A stretch of 64,000 nucleotides of DNA from Pacificibacter maritimus (GCF_003814915.1 NZ_RKQK01000004.1:124001-188000), one strand, 5' to 3'; numbered from the stretch's first letter, positions 26,616-36,894 are shown. Program-made: numbers and translations. The notes: generated from the letters alone by a model not told the origin.

Positions 26616-28049
26616 ATGGCGAAAGAGCCGATGCTCAAGTTTGTGAACGTAAGTCGGGCGATGCCTGAAAAGCGTGACGCAGAAAACCGTAAGGGCGACT
26701 TCTTGGAAATCTACGGAGATTTCATCTCTGATAAAGCTGAAGAGCAAGCGTCTCGCTGTTCGCAATGTGGCGTGCCATATTGTCAGTCTCATTGTCCCCT
26801 GCACAACAATATTCCAGATTGGCTACGCTTGACTGCCAGCGGTCGCCTGAAAGAGGCATATGAGGTGTCGCAAGAAACCAATGCCTTTCCTGAAATTTGT
26901 GGCCGTATTTGTCCGCAAGACCGTTTGTGTGAAGGCAATTGCGTCATCGAGCAATCTGGCCATGGCACGGTTACAATCGGCACTGTTGAAAAATATATTA
27001 CTGATACGGCGTGGGAAAATGGCTGGGTTGAGCTGATCAAGCCGTCTACTGAGCGTACCGAAACCGTGGGTATCATTGGTTCTGGCCCAGGTGGTATTGC
27101 AGCGGCTGATCGTCTGCGTCGCGCAGGTCTGCAGGTCACTGTATATGAGCGCTCTGACCGTGCAGGTGGCTTGCTGACTTATGGTATTCCTGGGTTTAAG
27201 CTGGAAAAAGATGTGGTTATGCGCCGCATTGAGCAATTGGAAAAATCTGGCGTCGAATTTGTTTTGAACTGCAATATTGGTGAGGACATCACTTTTGACG
27301 CATTGCGTGAAAAGCACGATGCGGTATTGATCGCGACTGGCGTATATAAATCACGTGATCTGCAAGGCCCTGGTGCAGGTTCTGAGGGAATCGTCCGCGC
27401 TTTGGATTACTTGACTGCCAGTAACAAAGTCTCATTTGGCGATAAAGTTACCGAATTCGAAAATGGTGAATTGAACGCTGCGGGCAAAAAGGTCGTTGTG
27501 ATCGGTGGTGGTGATACTGCGATGGATTGTGTGCGCACAGCTATTCGTCAGGGCGCAACATCCGTCAAATGTCTGTACCGCCGCGATCGGGCGAATATGC
27601 CAGGCTCTCAACGCGAAACACAAAACGCTGAAGAAGAAGGCGTGGAATTCGTATGGCTTTCTGCCCCTAAAGGCTTTGCTGGTAACCCAGTTTCTGGCGT
27701 GATGGTGCAAAAAATGCGTCTTGGTGTGCCTGATGCATCAGGTCGTCAATCCCCCGAAGTTATCGAGGGCGCTGATTATGTTGAAGACGCGGACTTAGTC
27801 ATCAAAGCTCTAGGTTTCGAACCTGAAGAGCTCCCAAAACTATGGAACGCAGAAGGCTTGGAGGTCACGCGTTGGGGGACTGTTTTGGCAGACTTCAAAA
27901 CGCATGAAACCAAACTCCCTGGTGTTTACGCTTGCGGTGATATCCAGCGTGGCGCGTCTTTGGTTGTTTGGGCAATTCGCGACGGTCGTGAAGCGGCTGA
28001 CGCGATCGTTGAACAAGTCAACGCTGCCGCCAGCGTCGCCGCTGAATAA
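26616..28049 (+). CDS. gltD: Glutamate synthase small subunit
   Basis: GltD supplies electrons from NADPH to GltB for glutamate synthesis from glutamine and 2-oxoglutarate. The N-terminal Fe-S ligands are visible in CSQCGVPYCQSHCPLHN and CGRICPQDRLCEGNC. The first FAD/NAD loop is GIIGSGPGGIAAADRLRRAG and the second GGGDTAMDCVRTAIRQGA. Length 477 residues is standard. gltB follows 157 bases later; the order small then large subunit is usual in this group. Confidence 0.97.
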   Translation: MAKEPMLKFVNVSRAMPEKRDAENRKGDFLEIYGDFISDKAEEQASRCSQCGVPYCQSHCPLHNNIPDWLRLTASGRLKEAYEVSQETNAFPEICGRICPQDRLCEGNCVIEQSGHGTVTIGTVEKYITDTAWENGWVELIKPSTERTETVGIIGSGPGGIAAADRLRRAGLQVTVYERSDRAGGLLTYGIPGFKLEKDVVMRRIEQLEKSGVEFVLNCNIGEDITFDALREKHDAVLIATGVYKSRDLQGPGAGSEGIVRALDYLTASNKVSFGDKVTEFENGELNAAGKKVVVIGGGDTAMDCVRTAIRQGATSVKCLYRRDRANMPGSQRETQNAEEEGVEFVWLSAPKGFAGNPVSGVMVQKMRLGVPDASGRQSPEVIEGADYVEDADLVIKALGFEPEELPKLWNAEGLEVTRWGTVLADFKTHETKLPGVYACGDIQRGASLVVWAIRDGREAADAIVEQVNAAASVAAE

Positions 28050-28059
28050 ATCTAAACGG

Positions 28060-28190
28060 GTCGAGGGCGTGGTGTCCAATCTTGCGCGTATGCGTTTGAG
28101 ACATGAACGTGGTGCCACGCCATAGTTCCTCGACTCTCCTGAAGTCTTAAAGAGCATTCGCTCTGACCCAACGGCCCAATGGCCATGCAT
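28060..28190 (+). promoter_or_regulatory. Hairpin-rich gltD-gltB intercistronic leader
   Basis: Three elements precede gltB. First, GTCGAGGGCGTGG (28060-28072) pairs with CCACGCC (28115-28121) and, after a 6-base bulge, CTCGAC (28129-28134). Second is the small hairpin AGAGC-ATTC-GCTCT (28151-28164). Third, GGCC (28073-independent, at 28173-28176) can pair with GGCC (28181-28184). The gltB Shine-Dalgarno AGAAAGGG follows. No open frame explains the region. It may control gltB translation or be an RNA processing site; this is inference. Confidence 0.4.
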
Positions 28191-28206
28191 TAGAAAGGGT
28201 TCCGAC

Positions 28207-31200
28207 ATGAAAAAATTTGATCAAAGCTGGGCCGCACGCGAAGAAGCAAAACGCGAGTGGATGGCACAGAATTCTTTGTTCCGTGAAGAAGACGAGCATT
28301 CCTCTTGTGGGGTTGGTCTTGTCGTTTCTGTAGATGGATCAAAGTCACGTAAAGTTGTCGAAAACGGTATCGCTGCCCTTAAGGCTATTTGGCACCGCGG
28401 CGCTGTAGACGCTGACGGTAAAACTGGTGACGGTGCTGGTATCCACGTTCAAATTCCTGTGCCGTTTTTCCACGATCAAGTAAAGCGTACAGGGCACAAG
28501 CCGCGCGCTGATGAATTGATTGCAGTTGGCCAAGTCTTTTTGCCGCGCACAGATTTTGGCGCTCAAGAAACATGCCGCACAATTGTCGAATCTGAAGTGC
28601 TGCGCATGGGCTACTATATTTACGGCTGGCGCCATGTTCCTGTCAGCGTTGACTGCTTAGGCGAAAAAGCCAACGCCACCCGACCTGAGATTGAACAAAT
28701 TTTGATTTCAAACTCTAAAGGCGTGGACGAAGAAACATTCGAACGCGAACTCTATGTGATTCGTCGCCGAATTGAAAAAGCGGCGCAAGGCTCGGGTGTT
28801 CAATCTTTGTATGTCTGTTCCTTGTCGTGCCGTTCGATCATATACAAAGGCATGATGCTGGCAGAACAGGTCGCGGAATTCTACCCAGACTTGATGGACG
28901 AGCGTTTTGAATCTGCTTTCGCGATTTACCACCAACGCTATTCAACCAACACATTCCCGCAATGGTGGTTGGCGCAGCCGTTCCGCATGTTGGCGCATAA
29001 TGGTGAGATCAACACCTTCAAAGGCAATAGAAACTGGATGCGCTCGCATGAAATCCGCATGGCGTCCAGCACCTTTGGGGACACAGCAGAGGATATCAAG
29101 CCGATCATTCCACAGGGTGCATCAGACTCTGCTGCGCTTGATGCGGTGTTTGAAGTCTTAGTGCGCGCAGGTCGCTCTGCGCCAATGGCGAAAACGATGT
29201 TGGTGCCCGAAGCATGGTCACAGCAGGCCGTTGAGCTGCCCCAAGCATGGCGTGACATGTATTCTTATGTGAATTCCGTAATGGAGCCTTGGGATGGCCC
29301 TGCGGCCTTGGCGATGACAGATGGTCGCTGGGTCTGTGCTGGCCTTGATCGCAACGGTTTGCGCCCAATGCGGTATGTTGTGACTGGCGACGGTCTTGTA
29401 ATCGCGGGTTCAGAAGTTGGCATGGTGCCGACTGATGAAGCAAATGTAGTCGAAAAAGGTGCGCTTGGGCCTGGACAAATGTTGGCGGTCGATATGGCTG
29501 ACGGCAAATTATACTCTGACCAAGAAATGAAAGATAAGCTTGCGGCCTCACAACCCTTTGGGGAATGGGCAGGCAAGATAAAGGATCTGGAAAAGGATCT
29601 TTCAGGTCTTGAAGAAAAAGCAATCTTTAGTGGTGCTGAGTTGAAGCAGCGCCAAGTTGCTGCTGGATACTCTATTGAAGAGCTAGAACAAATCTTGGCC
29701 CCTATGGCTGAAGATGGCAAAGAAACATTGGCCTCTATGGGGGATGATACACCTTCTGCCGTTCTGTCCGAAAAATATCGCCCGCTCAGCCATTTCTTCC
29801 GCCAAAACTTTTCTCAGGTAACCAACCCTCCGATCGATTCCTTGCGCGAATACCGCGTGATGTCTTTGAAAACGCGTTTCGGGAACTTGAAAAACGTGCT
29901 GGACGAAAGTTCTGCGCAGACTGAAATTTTGGTTCTCGACAGTCCTTTCGTTGGCAACACCCAGTTTGAGGCGCTCAAAGCAAGCTTCAATGCAGGCATG
30001 ACTGAAATCGACTGTACTTTCCCTGTGGACGGTGGACCGAACGCCCTGCGCGAAGGTCTGGATCGCATTCGTGCGGAAGCAGAAGAGGCCGTGCGCTCGG
30101 GCGGTGGCCATATCGTATTGAGCGACCAAGGTCAAAATTCTGAACGCGTTGCGATGCCAATGATTTTGGCGACATCTGGCGTTCACAGCTGGTTGACCCA
30201 AAAAGGTCTGCGCACATTCTGTTCTTTGGGTGTACGTTCCGCTGAATGTATTGATCCGCATTACTTCGCGGTTTTGATTGGCTGTGGCGCGACCATCGTG
30301 AACGCTTACTTGGCCGAAGATTCTTTGGCGGATCGTATCGAGCGCGGCCTTTTGGATTGCACATTGACCGAAGCAGTCGCGCGCTACCGTGCGGCGATTG
30401 ATGCAGGTCTTTTGAAAATCATGGCAAAGATGGGGATCTCTGTGATTTCATCTTACCGCGGCGGTTTGAACTTTGAAGCTGTTGGGCTTTCACGCGCCAT
30501 GTGTGCCGAATTCTTCCCTGGAATGCAGTCACGCATCTCTGGAATCGGTACAGGCGGCATTCAAAAGAAACTCCTCGAAGTACATGCGCGAGGCTTCTTG
30601 GGAACAGGCGCTATGCCAATTGGCGGTTTTTACAAGTCACGCAAATCTGGCGAAACCCATGCATGGGAAGCGCAGTCAATGCACATGCTGCAATCAGCTT
30701 GTGATCGTGCCTCATATGAGATGTGGAAACAGTATTCCGCCAAAATGAAATCCAACCCGCCAATTCATTTGCGCGATTTATTGGATATTAAAGCGCTGAA
30801 TAAACCAGTGCCGATCGAAGAAGTTGAATCTATCACAGCGATCCGCAAACGTTTTGTCACACCAGGTATGTCACTAGGGGCACTGTCTCCAGAATCGCAC
30901 CGTACCTTGTCCATCGCGATGAACCGCATCGGTGCAAAATCCGATTCTGGTGAAGGTGGGGAAAGCCCAGAAGATTTCACACCAGAACCAAATGGCGATA
31001 ATGCATCTGCAAAAATCAAGCAGGTCGCATCGGGGCGTTTTGGTGTAACTGCCGAATATCTGCTTGCCTGTGAAGAATTGGAAATCAAAGTAGCCCAAGG
31101 CGCGAAGCCAGGTGAGGGCGGTCAGCTGCCCGGCATGAAGGTGACAGACCTAATTGCCAAACTTCGTCACTCGACTAAGGGTGTGACTTTGATCTCGCCG

Positions 31201-32742
31201 CCACCGCACCACGATATCTATTCTATCGAAGACTTGGCTCAGCTGATTTATGACCTCAAGCAGATCAACCCGAACTGTAAAGTTACAGTCAAACTCGTCG
31301 CTTCATCTGGCGTAGGTACAATCGCTGCGGGCGTAGCTAAAGCTAAGGCTGACATCATTTTGATCTCTGGTCACAATGGTGGCACTGGCGCTTCGCCTGC
31401 GACTTCGATCAAGTTTGCAGGGCTTCCGTGGGAAATGGGTTTGACCGAAGCGCACCAAGTTCTGTCTATGAATAACCTGCGTGAACGTGTGACTCTGCGC
31501 ACCGATGGTGGTCTGCGCACTGGTCGCGATATCGTTATGGCTGCGATGCTTGGCGCCGAAGAATACGGTATTGGCACGGCTGCATTGATTGCTATGGGTT
31601 GCATCATGGTACGCCAATGTCAGTCGAATACATGTCCAGTAGGTGTTTGTACTCAAGACGATGATTTGCGCGCAAAGTTCACCGGAAATGCCGATAAAGT
31701 GGTCAACTTGATCACCTTCTATGCACAAGAAGTCCGTGAAATCTTGGCCTCTATCGGTGCGCGGTCTTTGGATGAAGTTATCGGTCGTGCAGACCTGTTG
31801 ACGCAAGTTTCACGCGGTTCTGCGCATTTGGACGATCTTGATCTTAACCCGCTTTTGATCACCGTCGATGGTGCTGATAAAATCGTTTACGATCGCTCCA
31901 AGCCGCGCAACGCTGTGCCTGATACTCTTGATGCACAGATCGTTTCCGATGCTGCGCGCTTCTTGAATGAAGGTGAAAAGATGCAATTGTCCTATGCTGT
32001 GCAAAATACGCACCGCACAATTGGTACGCGCACCTCCAGTCACATCGTTCAGAACTTTGGCATGAGAAACGACCTACAAGAAGATCACCTGACAGTGAAA
32101 CTCACGGGATCTGCGGGGCAGTCATTGGGTGCCTTTGCAGCTCCTGGTCTTAAGATCGAAGTGTCTGGTGATGCAAACGACTATGTGGGCAAAGGTTTGT
32201 CTGGCGGTATCATTGTGGTTCGACCGCCCATGAACTCGCCACTTGTAGCCTCTGAAAACACGATTATCGGCAACACCGTGTTGTACGGTGCAACCGATGG
32301 TAAACTTTTCGCTGCTGGTCGTGCAGGCGAACGTTTTGCTGTGCGCAATTCAGGAGCGACAGTTGTTGTTGAGGGATGTGGATCAAGCGGTTGCGAATAT
32401 ATGACGGGCGGCGTTGCTGTCATCCTTGGCTCCATTGGCGCGAACTTCGGTGCAGGCATGACAGGTGGTATGGCTTATCTCTACGACCCAGAGGGCACGG
32501 CTCTGCAGTTAATGAACCTCGAAACTCTGGTCACATGCCCTGTCACTGTCGACCATTGGGAAAATGAACTAAGGTCCCACGTTGAGCGTCATGCAAATGA
32601 AACAGGCTCAATGAAGGCGCGTGAGATTTTGGCCAACTGGTCAGTTGAAAAAGACAACTTCTTGCAAGTTTGCCCGAAAGAAATGTTGGTGCACCTAAAG
32701 GCGCCCCTAACTTTGGAAAAAGGTGCAATTCCAGCGGAATAA
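28207..32742 (+). CDS. gltB: Glutamate synthase large subunit
   Basis: GltB is the large subunit that channels ammonia from glutamine to 2-oxoglutarate. The 1511-residue protein has a propeptide of 33 residues; the catalytic Cys34 begins CGVGLVVS in the class II amidotransferase domain. The central and FMN domains follow (SGHNGGTGASPATSIKFAGLPWE in the FMN region), then the 3Fe-4S ligands in CIMVRQCQSNTCPVGVC, and the C-terminal glycine-rich beta-helix (GGAVAVILG-type repeats). All key elements are intact. A strong terminator follows. Confidence 0.98.
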   Translation: MKKFDQSWAAREEAKREWMAQNSLFREEDEHSSCGVGLVVSVDGSKSRKVVENGIAALKAIWHRGAVDADGKTGDGAGIHVQIPVPFFHDQVKRTGHKPRADELIAVGQVFLPRTDFGAQETCRTIVESEVLRMGYYIYGWRHVPVSVDCLGEKANATRPEIEQILISNSKGVDEETFERELYVIRRRIEKAAQGSGVQSLYVCSLSCRSIIYKGMMLAEQVAEFYPDLMDERFESAFAIYHQRYSTNTFPQWWLAQPFRMLAHNGEINTFKGNRNWMRSHEIRMASSTFGDTAEDIKPIIPQGASDSAALDAVFEVLVRAGRSAPMAKTMLVPEAWSQQAVELPQAWRDMYSYVNSVMEPWDGPAALAMTDGRWVCAGLDRNGLRPMRYVVTGDGLVIAGSEVGMVPTDEANVVEKGALGPGQMLAVDMADGKLYSDQEMKDKLAASQPFGEWAGKIKDLEKDLSGLEEKAIFSGAELKQRQVAAGYSIEELEQILAPMAEDGKETLASMGDDTPSAVLSEKYRPLSHFFRQNFSQVTNPPIDSLREYRVMSLKTRFGNLKNVLDESSAQTEILVLDSPFVGNTQFEALKASFNAGMTEIDCTFPVDGGPNALREGLDRIRAEAEEAVRSGGGHIVLSDQGQNSERVAMPMILATSGVHSWLTQKGLRTFCSLGVRSAECIDPHYFAVLIGCGATIVNAYLAEDSLADRIERGLLDCTLTEAVARYRAAIDAGLLKIMAKMGISVISSYRGGLNFEAVGLSRAMCAEFFPGMQSRISGIGTGGIQKKLLEVHARGFLGTGAMPIGGFYKSRKSGETHAWEAQSMHMLQSACDRASYEMWKQYSAKMKSNPPIHLRDLLDIKALNKPVPIEEVESITAIRKRFVTPGMSLGALSPESHRTLSIAMNRIGAKSDSGEGGESPEDFTPEPNGDNASAKIKQVASGRFGVTAEYLLACEELEIKVAQGAKPGEGGQLPGMKVTDLIAKLRHSTKGVTLISPPPHHDIYSIEDLAQLIYDLKQINPNCKVTVKLVASSGVGTIAAGVAKAKADIILISGHNGGTGASPATSIKFAGLPWEMGLTEAHQVLSMNNLRERVTLRTDGGLRTGRDIVMAAMLGAEEYGIGTAALIAMGCIMVRQCQSNTCPVGVCTQDDDLRAKFTGNADKVVNLITFYAQEVREILASIGARSLDEVIGRADLLTQVSRGSAHLDDLDLNPLLITVDGADKIVYDRSKPRNAVPDTLDAQIVSDAARFLNEGEKMQLSYAVQNTHRTIGTRTSSHIVQNFGMRNDLQEDHLTVKLTGSAGQSLGAFAAPGLKIEVSGDANDYVGKGLSGGIIVVRPPMNSPLVASENTIIGNTVLYGATDGKLFAAGRAGERFAVRNSGATVVVEGCGSSGCEYMTGGVAVILGSIGANFGAGMTGGMAYLYDPEGTALQLMNLETLVTCPVTVDHWENELRSHVERHANETGSMKAREILANWSVEKDNFLQVCPKEMLVHLKAPLTLEKGAIPAE

Positions 32743-32767
32743 GCGCTGCACTAGAATAGTGATTTAA

Positions 32768-32795
32768 AGTCCCCAAGTGATTGGGGGCTTTTTTT
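32768..32795 (+). terminator. Rho-independent terminator after gltB
   Basis: AGTCCCCAA (32768-32776) pairs with TTGGGGGCT (32781-32789) around GTGA, with one T-G pair, followed by a run of T. Classic form, 25 bases after the gltB stop. Confidence 0.9.
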
Positions 32796-32864
32796 CTGTG
32801 TATAATTCACAGCTTTTCACTTCGGGATCTTGACCTTTTGCTTGTGAACATGACTCACTGCGCC

Positions 32865-33635
32865 ATGGCCAAGAAAGCAACGACCTCTAAATCGCATAGG
32901 CGACCAACGCGCAAGAACACCAAATCCAAACGTCCCGTTGCGAAAGTGTCGGCAGCAGGGCGCGGGCTTGTTGCGCGCATGCGACGGCGCTTCGCTCTCA
33001 TGATAGGCGGGGTTTTAGTGCTCGCGCTGTTGTGGATTTTATCCTATAAAATTATCCCCGTCCCCACGACACCCTATATGAGAAGCGAGGCACGCGTGCT
33101 TGGCGATGTTGACTATCAATGGGTGCCAATTGAAAATATAGCGCCCGTTTTAGCGCGTTCCGTCGTTGCATCCGAAGACGCGAATTTCTGTGAGCATTGG
33201 GGCTTTGATCTTGGTGCTATTCGCGCCGCGATAGACGAGGGGGCGGGACGTGGTGCTTCGACCATTTCGCAGCAAGTTGTGAAGAACGCCTTTTTGTGGC
33301 ACGCACGATCTTGGCCGCGCAAAGCCCTTGAGGCTTTGATAACGCCGATCGTTGAACTTACATGGAGCAAACGCAGAATTCTTGAGGTCTATCTCAATAT
33401 TGCTGAATTCGATGAAGGCGTGTTCGGGGCAGAAGCGGCGGCGCGGTCGTATTTCGGGGTTGGGCCTGAAGCGCTCACAGCTCAGCAAGCGGCGCAATTG
33501 GCGGCAGTCCTGCCCTCACCAAAGTTGCGCAGTGCTGGTCGACCAGGCCCATTTGTTCGCAGGCGTGCAGCACAGGTTTTGGATGGTGCTGCCACGATTA
33601 AAGCGGATGGGCGCTCAAGTTGTTTCGAGGATTGA
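32865..33635 (+). CDS. mtgA: Monofunctional peptidoglycan glycosyltransferase
   Basis: MtgA polymerises lipid II into glycan strands. The 256-residue protein has a basic N-terminus (Lys/Arg-rich residues 1-45), one membrane span at about 48-68, then a GT51 domain: VVASEDANFCEHWGFD with the catalytic Glu, GASTISQQVVKNAFLW, and KRRILEVYLNIAEFDEGVFGAEAAA. The start is uncertain; I used the ATG giving MAKKATTSK. No strong ribosome binding site is visible, and an earlier ATG would add hydrophobic sequence. Confidence 0.93.
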   Translation: MAKKATTSKSHRRPTRKNTKSKRPVAKVSAAGRGLVARMRRRFALMIGGVLVLALLWILSYKIIPVPTTPYMRSEARVLGDVDYQWVPIENIAPVLARSVVASEDANFCEHWGFDLGAIRAAIDEGAGRGASTISQQVVKNAFLWHARSWPRKALEALITPIVELTWSKRRILEVYLNIAEFDEGVFGAEAAARSYFGVGPEALTAQQAAQLAAVLPSPKLRSAGRPGPFVRRRAAQVLDGAATIKADGRSSCFED

Positions 33636-33683
33636 TCTAAGCGCGTTTTCACGGCAATTAAGAAGAAAAAATGAGTGGTACCA

Positions 33684-34349
33684 ATGATCCGACTTTTCCA
33701 TGTTCCCCTATCGCCGTTTTGTCGCAAAGTGCGCCTAAGCCTCGCTGAGAAAAAACTAGAAGTTGAACTCGTCGAAGAGCGCTATTGGGAACGCGACCCT
33801 GATTTTTTACGTCGCAATCCAGCGGGTAAAATACCGATATTGCGCATCGATGATATGACGCTTTCGGAAAGCTCTGCGATTTGCGAATACATTGAGGAAA
33901 AACACCCAACGCCGTCGTTGATGCCAAAGGACCCTGAAGGGCGATTTGAAGTGCGGCGGTTGGTATCTTGGTTCGATGATAAGTTTCATCACGAAGTGAC
34001 ATCTAACCTGCTGTATGAGCGGGTGAACCGCAAGCTTACAAAGTCAGGCTATCCAGATTCTAAGAATGTAAAAGCGGGCGCTAGGGCGATTAAATATCAC
34101 TTAGATTATATGGCATGGTTGCTGGATCGACGGCGCTGGTTGGCAGGGGACAGTATGACCTTGGCAGATTTTGCTGCGGCAGCGCATCTATCGTCGCTGG
34201 ATTACATTTCAGATGTCGATTGGAATCGGTCTGCAGTGGTCAAAGATTGGTATGCAAAAATTAAGTCGCGCCCGGCATTTCGGTCTTTGTTGGTTGATCA
34301 GGTATCAGGATTTCCGCCACCCGCACATTACGCCGATTTAGATTTTTAA
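33684..34349 (+). CDS. Glutathione S-transferase family protein
   Basis: A 221-residue GST-like protein. The thioredoxin-fold N-terminus has [18 protein letters not shown] with a candidate active-site Ser/Cys, NPAGKIPIL with the cis-proline, and [12 protein letters not shown] for glutathione binding. The helical C-terminal domain contains [17 protein letters not shown]. Substrate unknown. It lies 26 bases before queG, a common pairing in this order. A GTG three codons earlier is an alternative start. Confidence 0.85.
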   Translation: MIRLFHVPLSPFCRKVRLSLAEKKLEVELVEERYWERDPDFLRRNPAGKIPILRIDDMTLSESSAICEYIEEKHPTPSLMPKDPEGRFEVRRLVSWFDDKFHHEVTSNLLYERVNRKLTKSGYPDSKNVKAGARAIKYHLDYMAWLLDRRRWLAGDSMTLADFAAAAHLSSLDYISDVDWNRSAVVKDWYAKIKSRPAFRSLLVDQVSGFPPPAHYADLDF

Positions 34350-34375
34350 GATCACTATGCGCAAGGGGCCTAACC

Positions 34376-35413
34376 GTGGATGGATTGACGAAAGAAGCTG
34401 TGCGCGCCCAAGCTATCGCCGAAGGGTTTACGATGGTGGGCTTTACGCGGCCTGACATTCCAGAAGCGATGGAACGCTTGCAAAAATTTGTTGATCTTGA
34501 GCGTCATGGCCAAATGGCTTGGATGCAGGACCGTATGGCGTGGCGTGGCGATCCGTCAGCGCTCTGGTCTGAGGCGAATTCAGTGATTATGCTCGCTGAA
34601 AGCTATACGCCTGATGATGATCCTATGGCGGCAATTGAGCGCACTGAGGCAGGGGCAATTTCTGTCTATGCGCGCAATCGCGACTATCATGACATTGTAA
34701 AAAAACGTCTAAAACGTGTTGGGCGTTGGTTGATTGATGTAGCTGGCCCAGACACTCAGATTAAGGTCTTTGTGGATACGGCGCCTGTTATGGAAAAGCC
34801 ACTCGGGGCGAAAGCAGGGCTTGGCTGGCAAGGCAAGCACACAAATCTTGTTGGGCGGGAATTGGGCAGTTGGTTCTTTCTAGGGGCTATATTTACCACG
34901 CATACTTTTGAGCCTGATCAAGAGGAAACGGATCATTGTGGGTCGTGCACTGCCTGTCTGACAGCTTGCCCTACGGATGCATTTCCTGCGCCTTATCAAA
35001 TCGATGCGCGTAAGTGTATTTCATATCTCACAATTGAACATCACGGGCCCGTGGATCCAGTCATGCGCCCAAAGCTTGGCAATCGAATTTATGGCTGCGA
35101 TGACTGTTTGGCTGTTTGTCCGTGGAACAAGTTTGCAGTTGAGGCTGCCGATATTCGTTATCGCGCACGGGCCGATTTAGTCGCACCGCCACTAGCTGAC
35201 CTTGTTGTGTTAGATGATAGGGGGTTTCGTGAAAAATTTTCAGGCTCACCCATCAAGCGTATTGGTCGCGATAGGTTTGTGCGCAATGTTCTATATGCCA
35301 TTGGTAATTCGAATGCACCGCACTTTATTGATGTCATCCGACCACTGCTATCAGACGTAGATGAGACCGTGCGAGATGCTGCCAACTGGGCGATGACACA
35401 GCTTTCGAAATAA
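34376..35413 (+). CDS. queG: Epoxyqueuosine reductase QueG
   Basis: QueG performs the last step of queuosine formation in the tRNA wobble base. The 345-residue protein has a cobalamin-binding N-terminal half ([26 protein letters not shown]) and two 4Fe-4S clusters, with ligands in [16 protein letters not shown] and [13 protein letters not shown]. The C-terminus has HEAT-like helices. It begins with GTG; the usual upstream partner GST gene precedes it. Confidence 0.95.
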   Translation: MDGLTKEAVRAQAIAEGFTMVGFTRPDIPEAMERLQKFVDLERHGQMAWMQDRMAWRGDPSALWSEANSVIMLAESYTPDDDPMAAIERTEAGAISVYARNRDYHDIVKKRLKRVGRWLIDVAGPDTQIKVFVDTAPVMEKPLGAKAGLGWQGKHTNLVGRELGSWFFLGAIFTTHTFEPDQEETDHCGSCTACLTACPTDAFPAPYQIDARKCISYLTIEHHGPVDPVMRPKLGNRIYGCDDCLAVCPWNKFAVEAADIRYRARADLVAPPLADLVVLDDRGFREKFSGSPIKRIGRDRFVRNVLYAIGNSNAPHFIDVIRPLLSDVDETVRDAANWAMTQLSK

Positions 35414-35426
35414 CCAAAACTTTGGC

Positions 35427-35945
35427 TTAGTTGTCAAAAACACGAAACCATGAACCCGAATTACTTTGGGTTTGTTTACGCGCCAACTCTTTTTCAAGTG
35501 CTTCAGCATGCGCTTTAACCATGCGTTCAGCACGAACAGATGCCTTAATACCTTTAGCAGCTTGACTGAAGGGATAGGGCCCAATCTGGCTACGGCCAAC
35601 GATATAAGTGACACTCACAGTATTATCTGATGGGGTATCGCGAAATTTGACTCGAACCTTTGCGTTATAGCGGTCAAAAGCCACGTTCAGGGCATTTCTT
35701 ATATCATTCTTTTGCGTGTTTGATTTTACTTGCGAGCCGATTGAGATCAGTGCCACTATTTCGCCTGATGTGGCAATCAAACCTGCTTCAGCCAGCTTTT
35801 CATAGGTAATTCCCAAGGGCCGAAAATGTGGGTTCTTAGTTATGAAATATGCAGATAGGGCAATCACGGCTGGAAGTATGATCAACATACTAACCGTTCC
35901 AATGATGAGTGTATCTCTTCTGATCAAAAGCCTGCTCCGCAACAT
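35427..35945 (-). CDS. Hypothetical membrane-anchored protein
   Basis: I do not recognise a family. The 172-residue protein has a basic N-terminus (MLRSRLLIRRD) and one hydrophobic segment at residues about 13-35, which should anchor it in the inner membrane. The rest is predicted soluble and probably periplasmic, with mixed strands and helices (KVRVKFRDTPSDNTVSVTYIVG) and a charged helix near the end. It lies between queG (convergent) and ilvE (same strand, 45 bases upstream). The frame is long and uninterrupted, so it is likely a real gene. Confidence 0.65.
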   Translation of the reverse strand: MLRSRLLIRRDTLIIGTVSMLIILPAVIALSAYFITKNPHFRPLGITYEKLAEAGLIATSGEIVALISIGSQVKSNTQKNDIRNALNVAFDRYNAKVRVKFRDTPSDNTVSVTYIVGRSQIGPYPFSQAAKGIKASVRAERMVKAHAEALEKELARKQTQSNSGSWFRVFDN

Positions 35946-35990
35946 GTCACTTTGACATCTTTAGCAGTGCAAGCTTTCGTTTTTCTTAAG

Positions 35991-36860
35991 CTAGGCGCGA
36001 ACCAGCTTTTCGTATGAGTCTGCGATGTCACGCGTAAGAGCGCCGACTTCGAATGTGTAGTCGCCGATTTGACCAACTGGCGTTACTTCGGCAGCTGTGC
36101 CAGTGAGCCAGCATTGTTCGAAGCCTTCAAGCTCTTCGGGCATTATAACGCGCTCATGCACCGGAATGCCTTTTTCTTTCAGCATTTCGATAATTGTCTG
36201 GCGCGTAATGCCATTTAGAATTGCATCAGGAATGGGGGTGTGAACTTCGCCATTTTTTACGAAAAAGATGTTTGCTCCTGTCGCCTCAGCGACATAGCCG
36301 CGATAATCCATGAACAGCGCATCTGAGCAACCTTTTGCTTCGGCGGCATGTTTGGACATTGTGCAGATCATATACAGGCCAGCGGCTTTTGCGGCTGTAG
36401 GAATGGTCTCTGGCGATGGGCGTTTCCACTTGGCAATATCAAGTTTGGCCCCTACGTTTTTGGCATCTCCATAATAGGCGCCCCATTCCCACGCAGCCAC
36501 CGCCATGCGCACAGGATTTTTGTTCGAAGCCACGCCCATATCTTCACCAGCGCCGCGCCAAGCTATTACGCGCACATAGGCATCGGTCCAGCCGTTTGCT
36601 TCGAGAACGGCATATTTAGCAGCCTCGATTTCGTCGACAGAATAGGGGATTGGCATATCCAGCAACTCGCCTGATTTCAGCAAGCGTTCAGAATGTTCGC
36701 GGGATTTGAAAATTTTACCGTTGTAGCAACGTTCGCCTTCAAATACGGAGGAAGCGTAATGCATGGCATGAGTTAAAATGTGGACCTGCGCGTCGCGCCA
36801 GTCAACAAGGTTGCCGTCCATCCAAATTTTGCCATCACGATCTTCGTATGAACCCGCCAT
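35991..36860 (-). CDS. ilvE: Branched-chain amino acid aminotransferase
   Basis: IlvE is a fold-type IV pyridoxal-phosphate enzyme that completes valine, leucine and isoleucine synthesis. The 289-residue protein shows HAMHYASSVFEGERCYNGKIFKSREH near the start and the GNGITRQTIIE-like DAILNGITRQTIIEML segment with EATGANIFFVKNGEVHTP, which form the cofactor-binding core. A D-amino acid transaminase is a remote alternative, but the N-terminus favours IlvE. Confidence 0.93.
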   Translation of the reverse strand: MAGSYEDRDGKIWMDGNLVDWRDAQVHILTHAMHYASSVFEGERCYNGKIFKSREHSERLLKSGELLDMPIPYSVDEIEAAKYAVLEANGWTDAYVRVIAWRGAGEDMGVASNKNPVRMAVAAWEWGAYYGDAKNVGAKLDIAKWKRPSPETIPTAAKAAGLYMICTMSKHAAEAKGCSDALFMDYRGYVAEATGANIFFVKNGEVHTPIPDAILNGITRQTIIEMLKEKGIPVHERVIMPEELEGFEQCWLTGTAAEVTPVGQIGDYTFEVGALTRDIADSYEKLVRA

Positions 36861-36894
36861 AAATTAATCCCTCATGTTCGTGTATTTGCATAAG

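Noticed and set aside
26823-27317. 164-codon open frame antisense to gltD
   Set aside because: Shadow of a strongly identified gene with no ribosome site or conserved motif.
29683-30261. 192-codon open frame antisense to gltB
   Set aside because: Lies wholly inside gltB, shows no family pattern, and is typical of long spurious frames opposite a highly biased gene.
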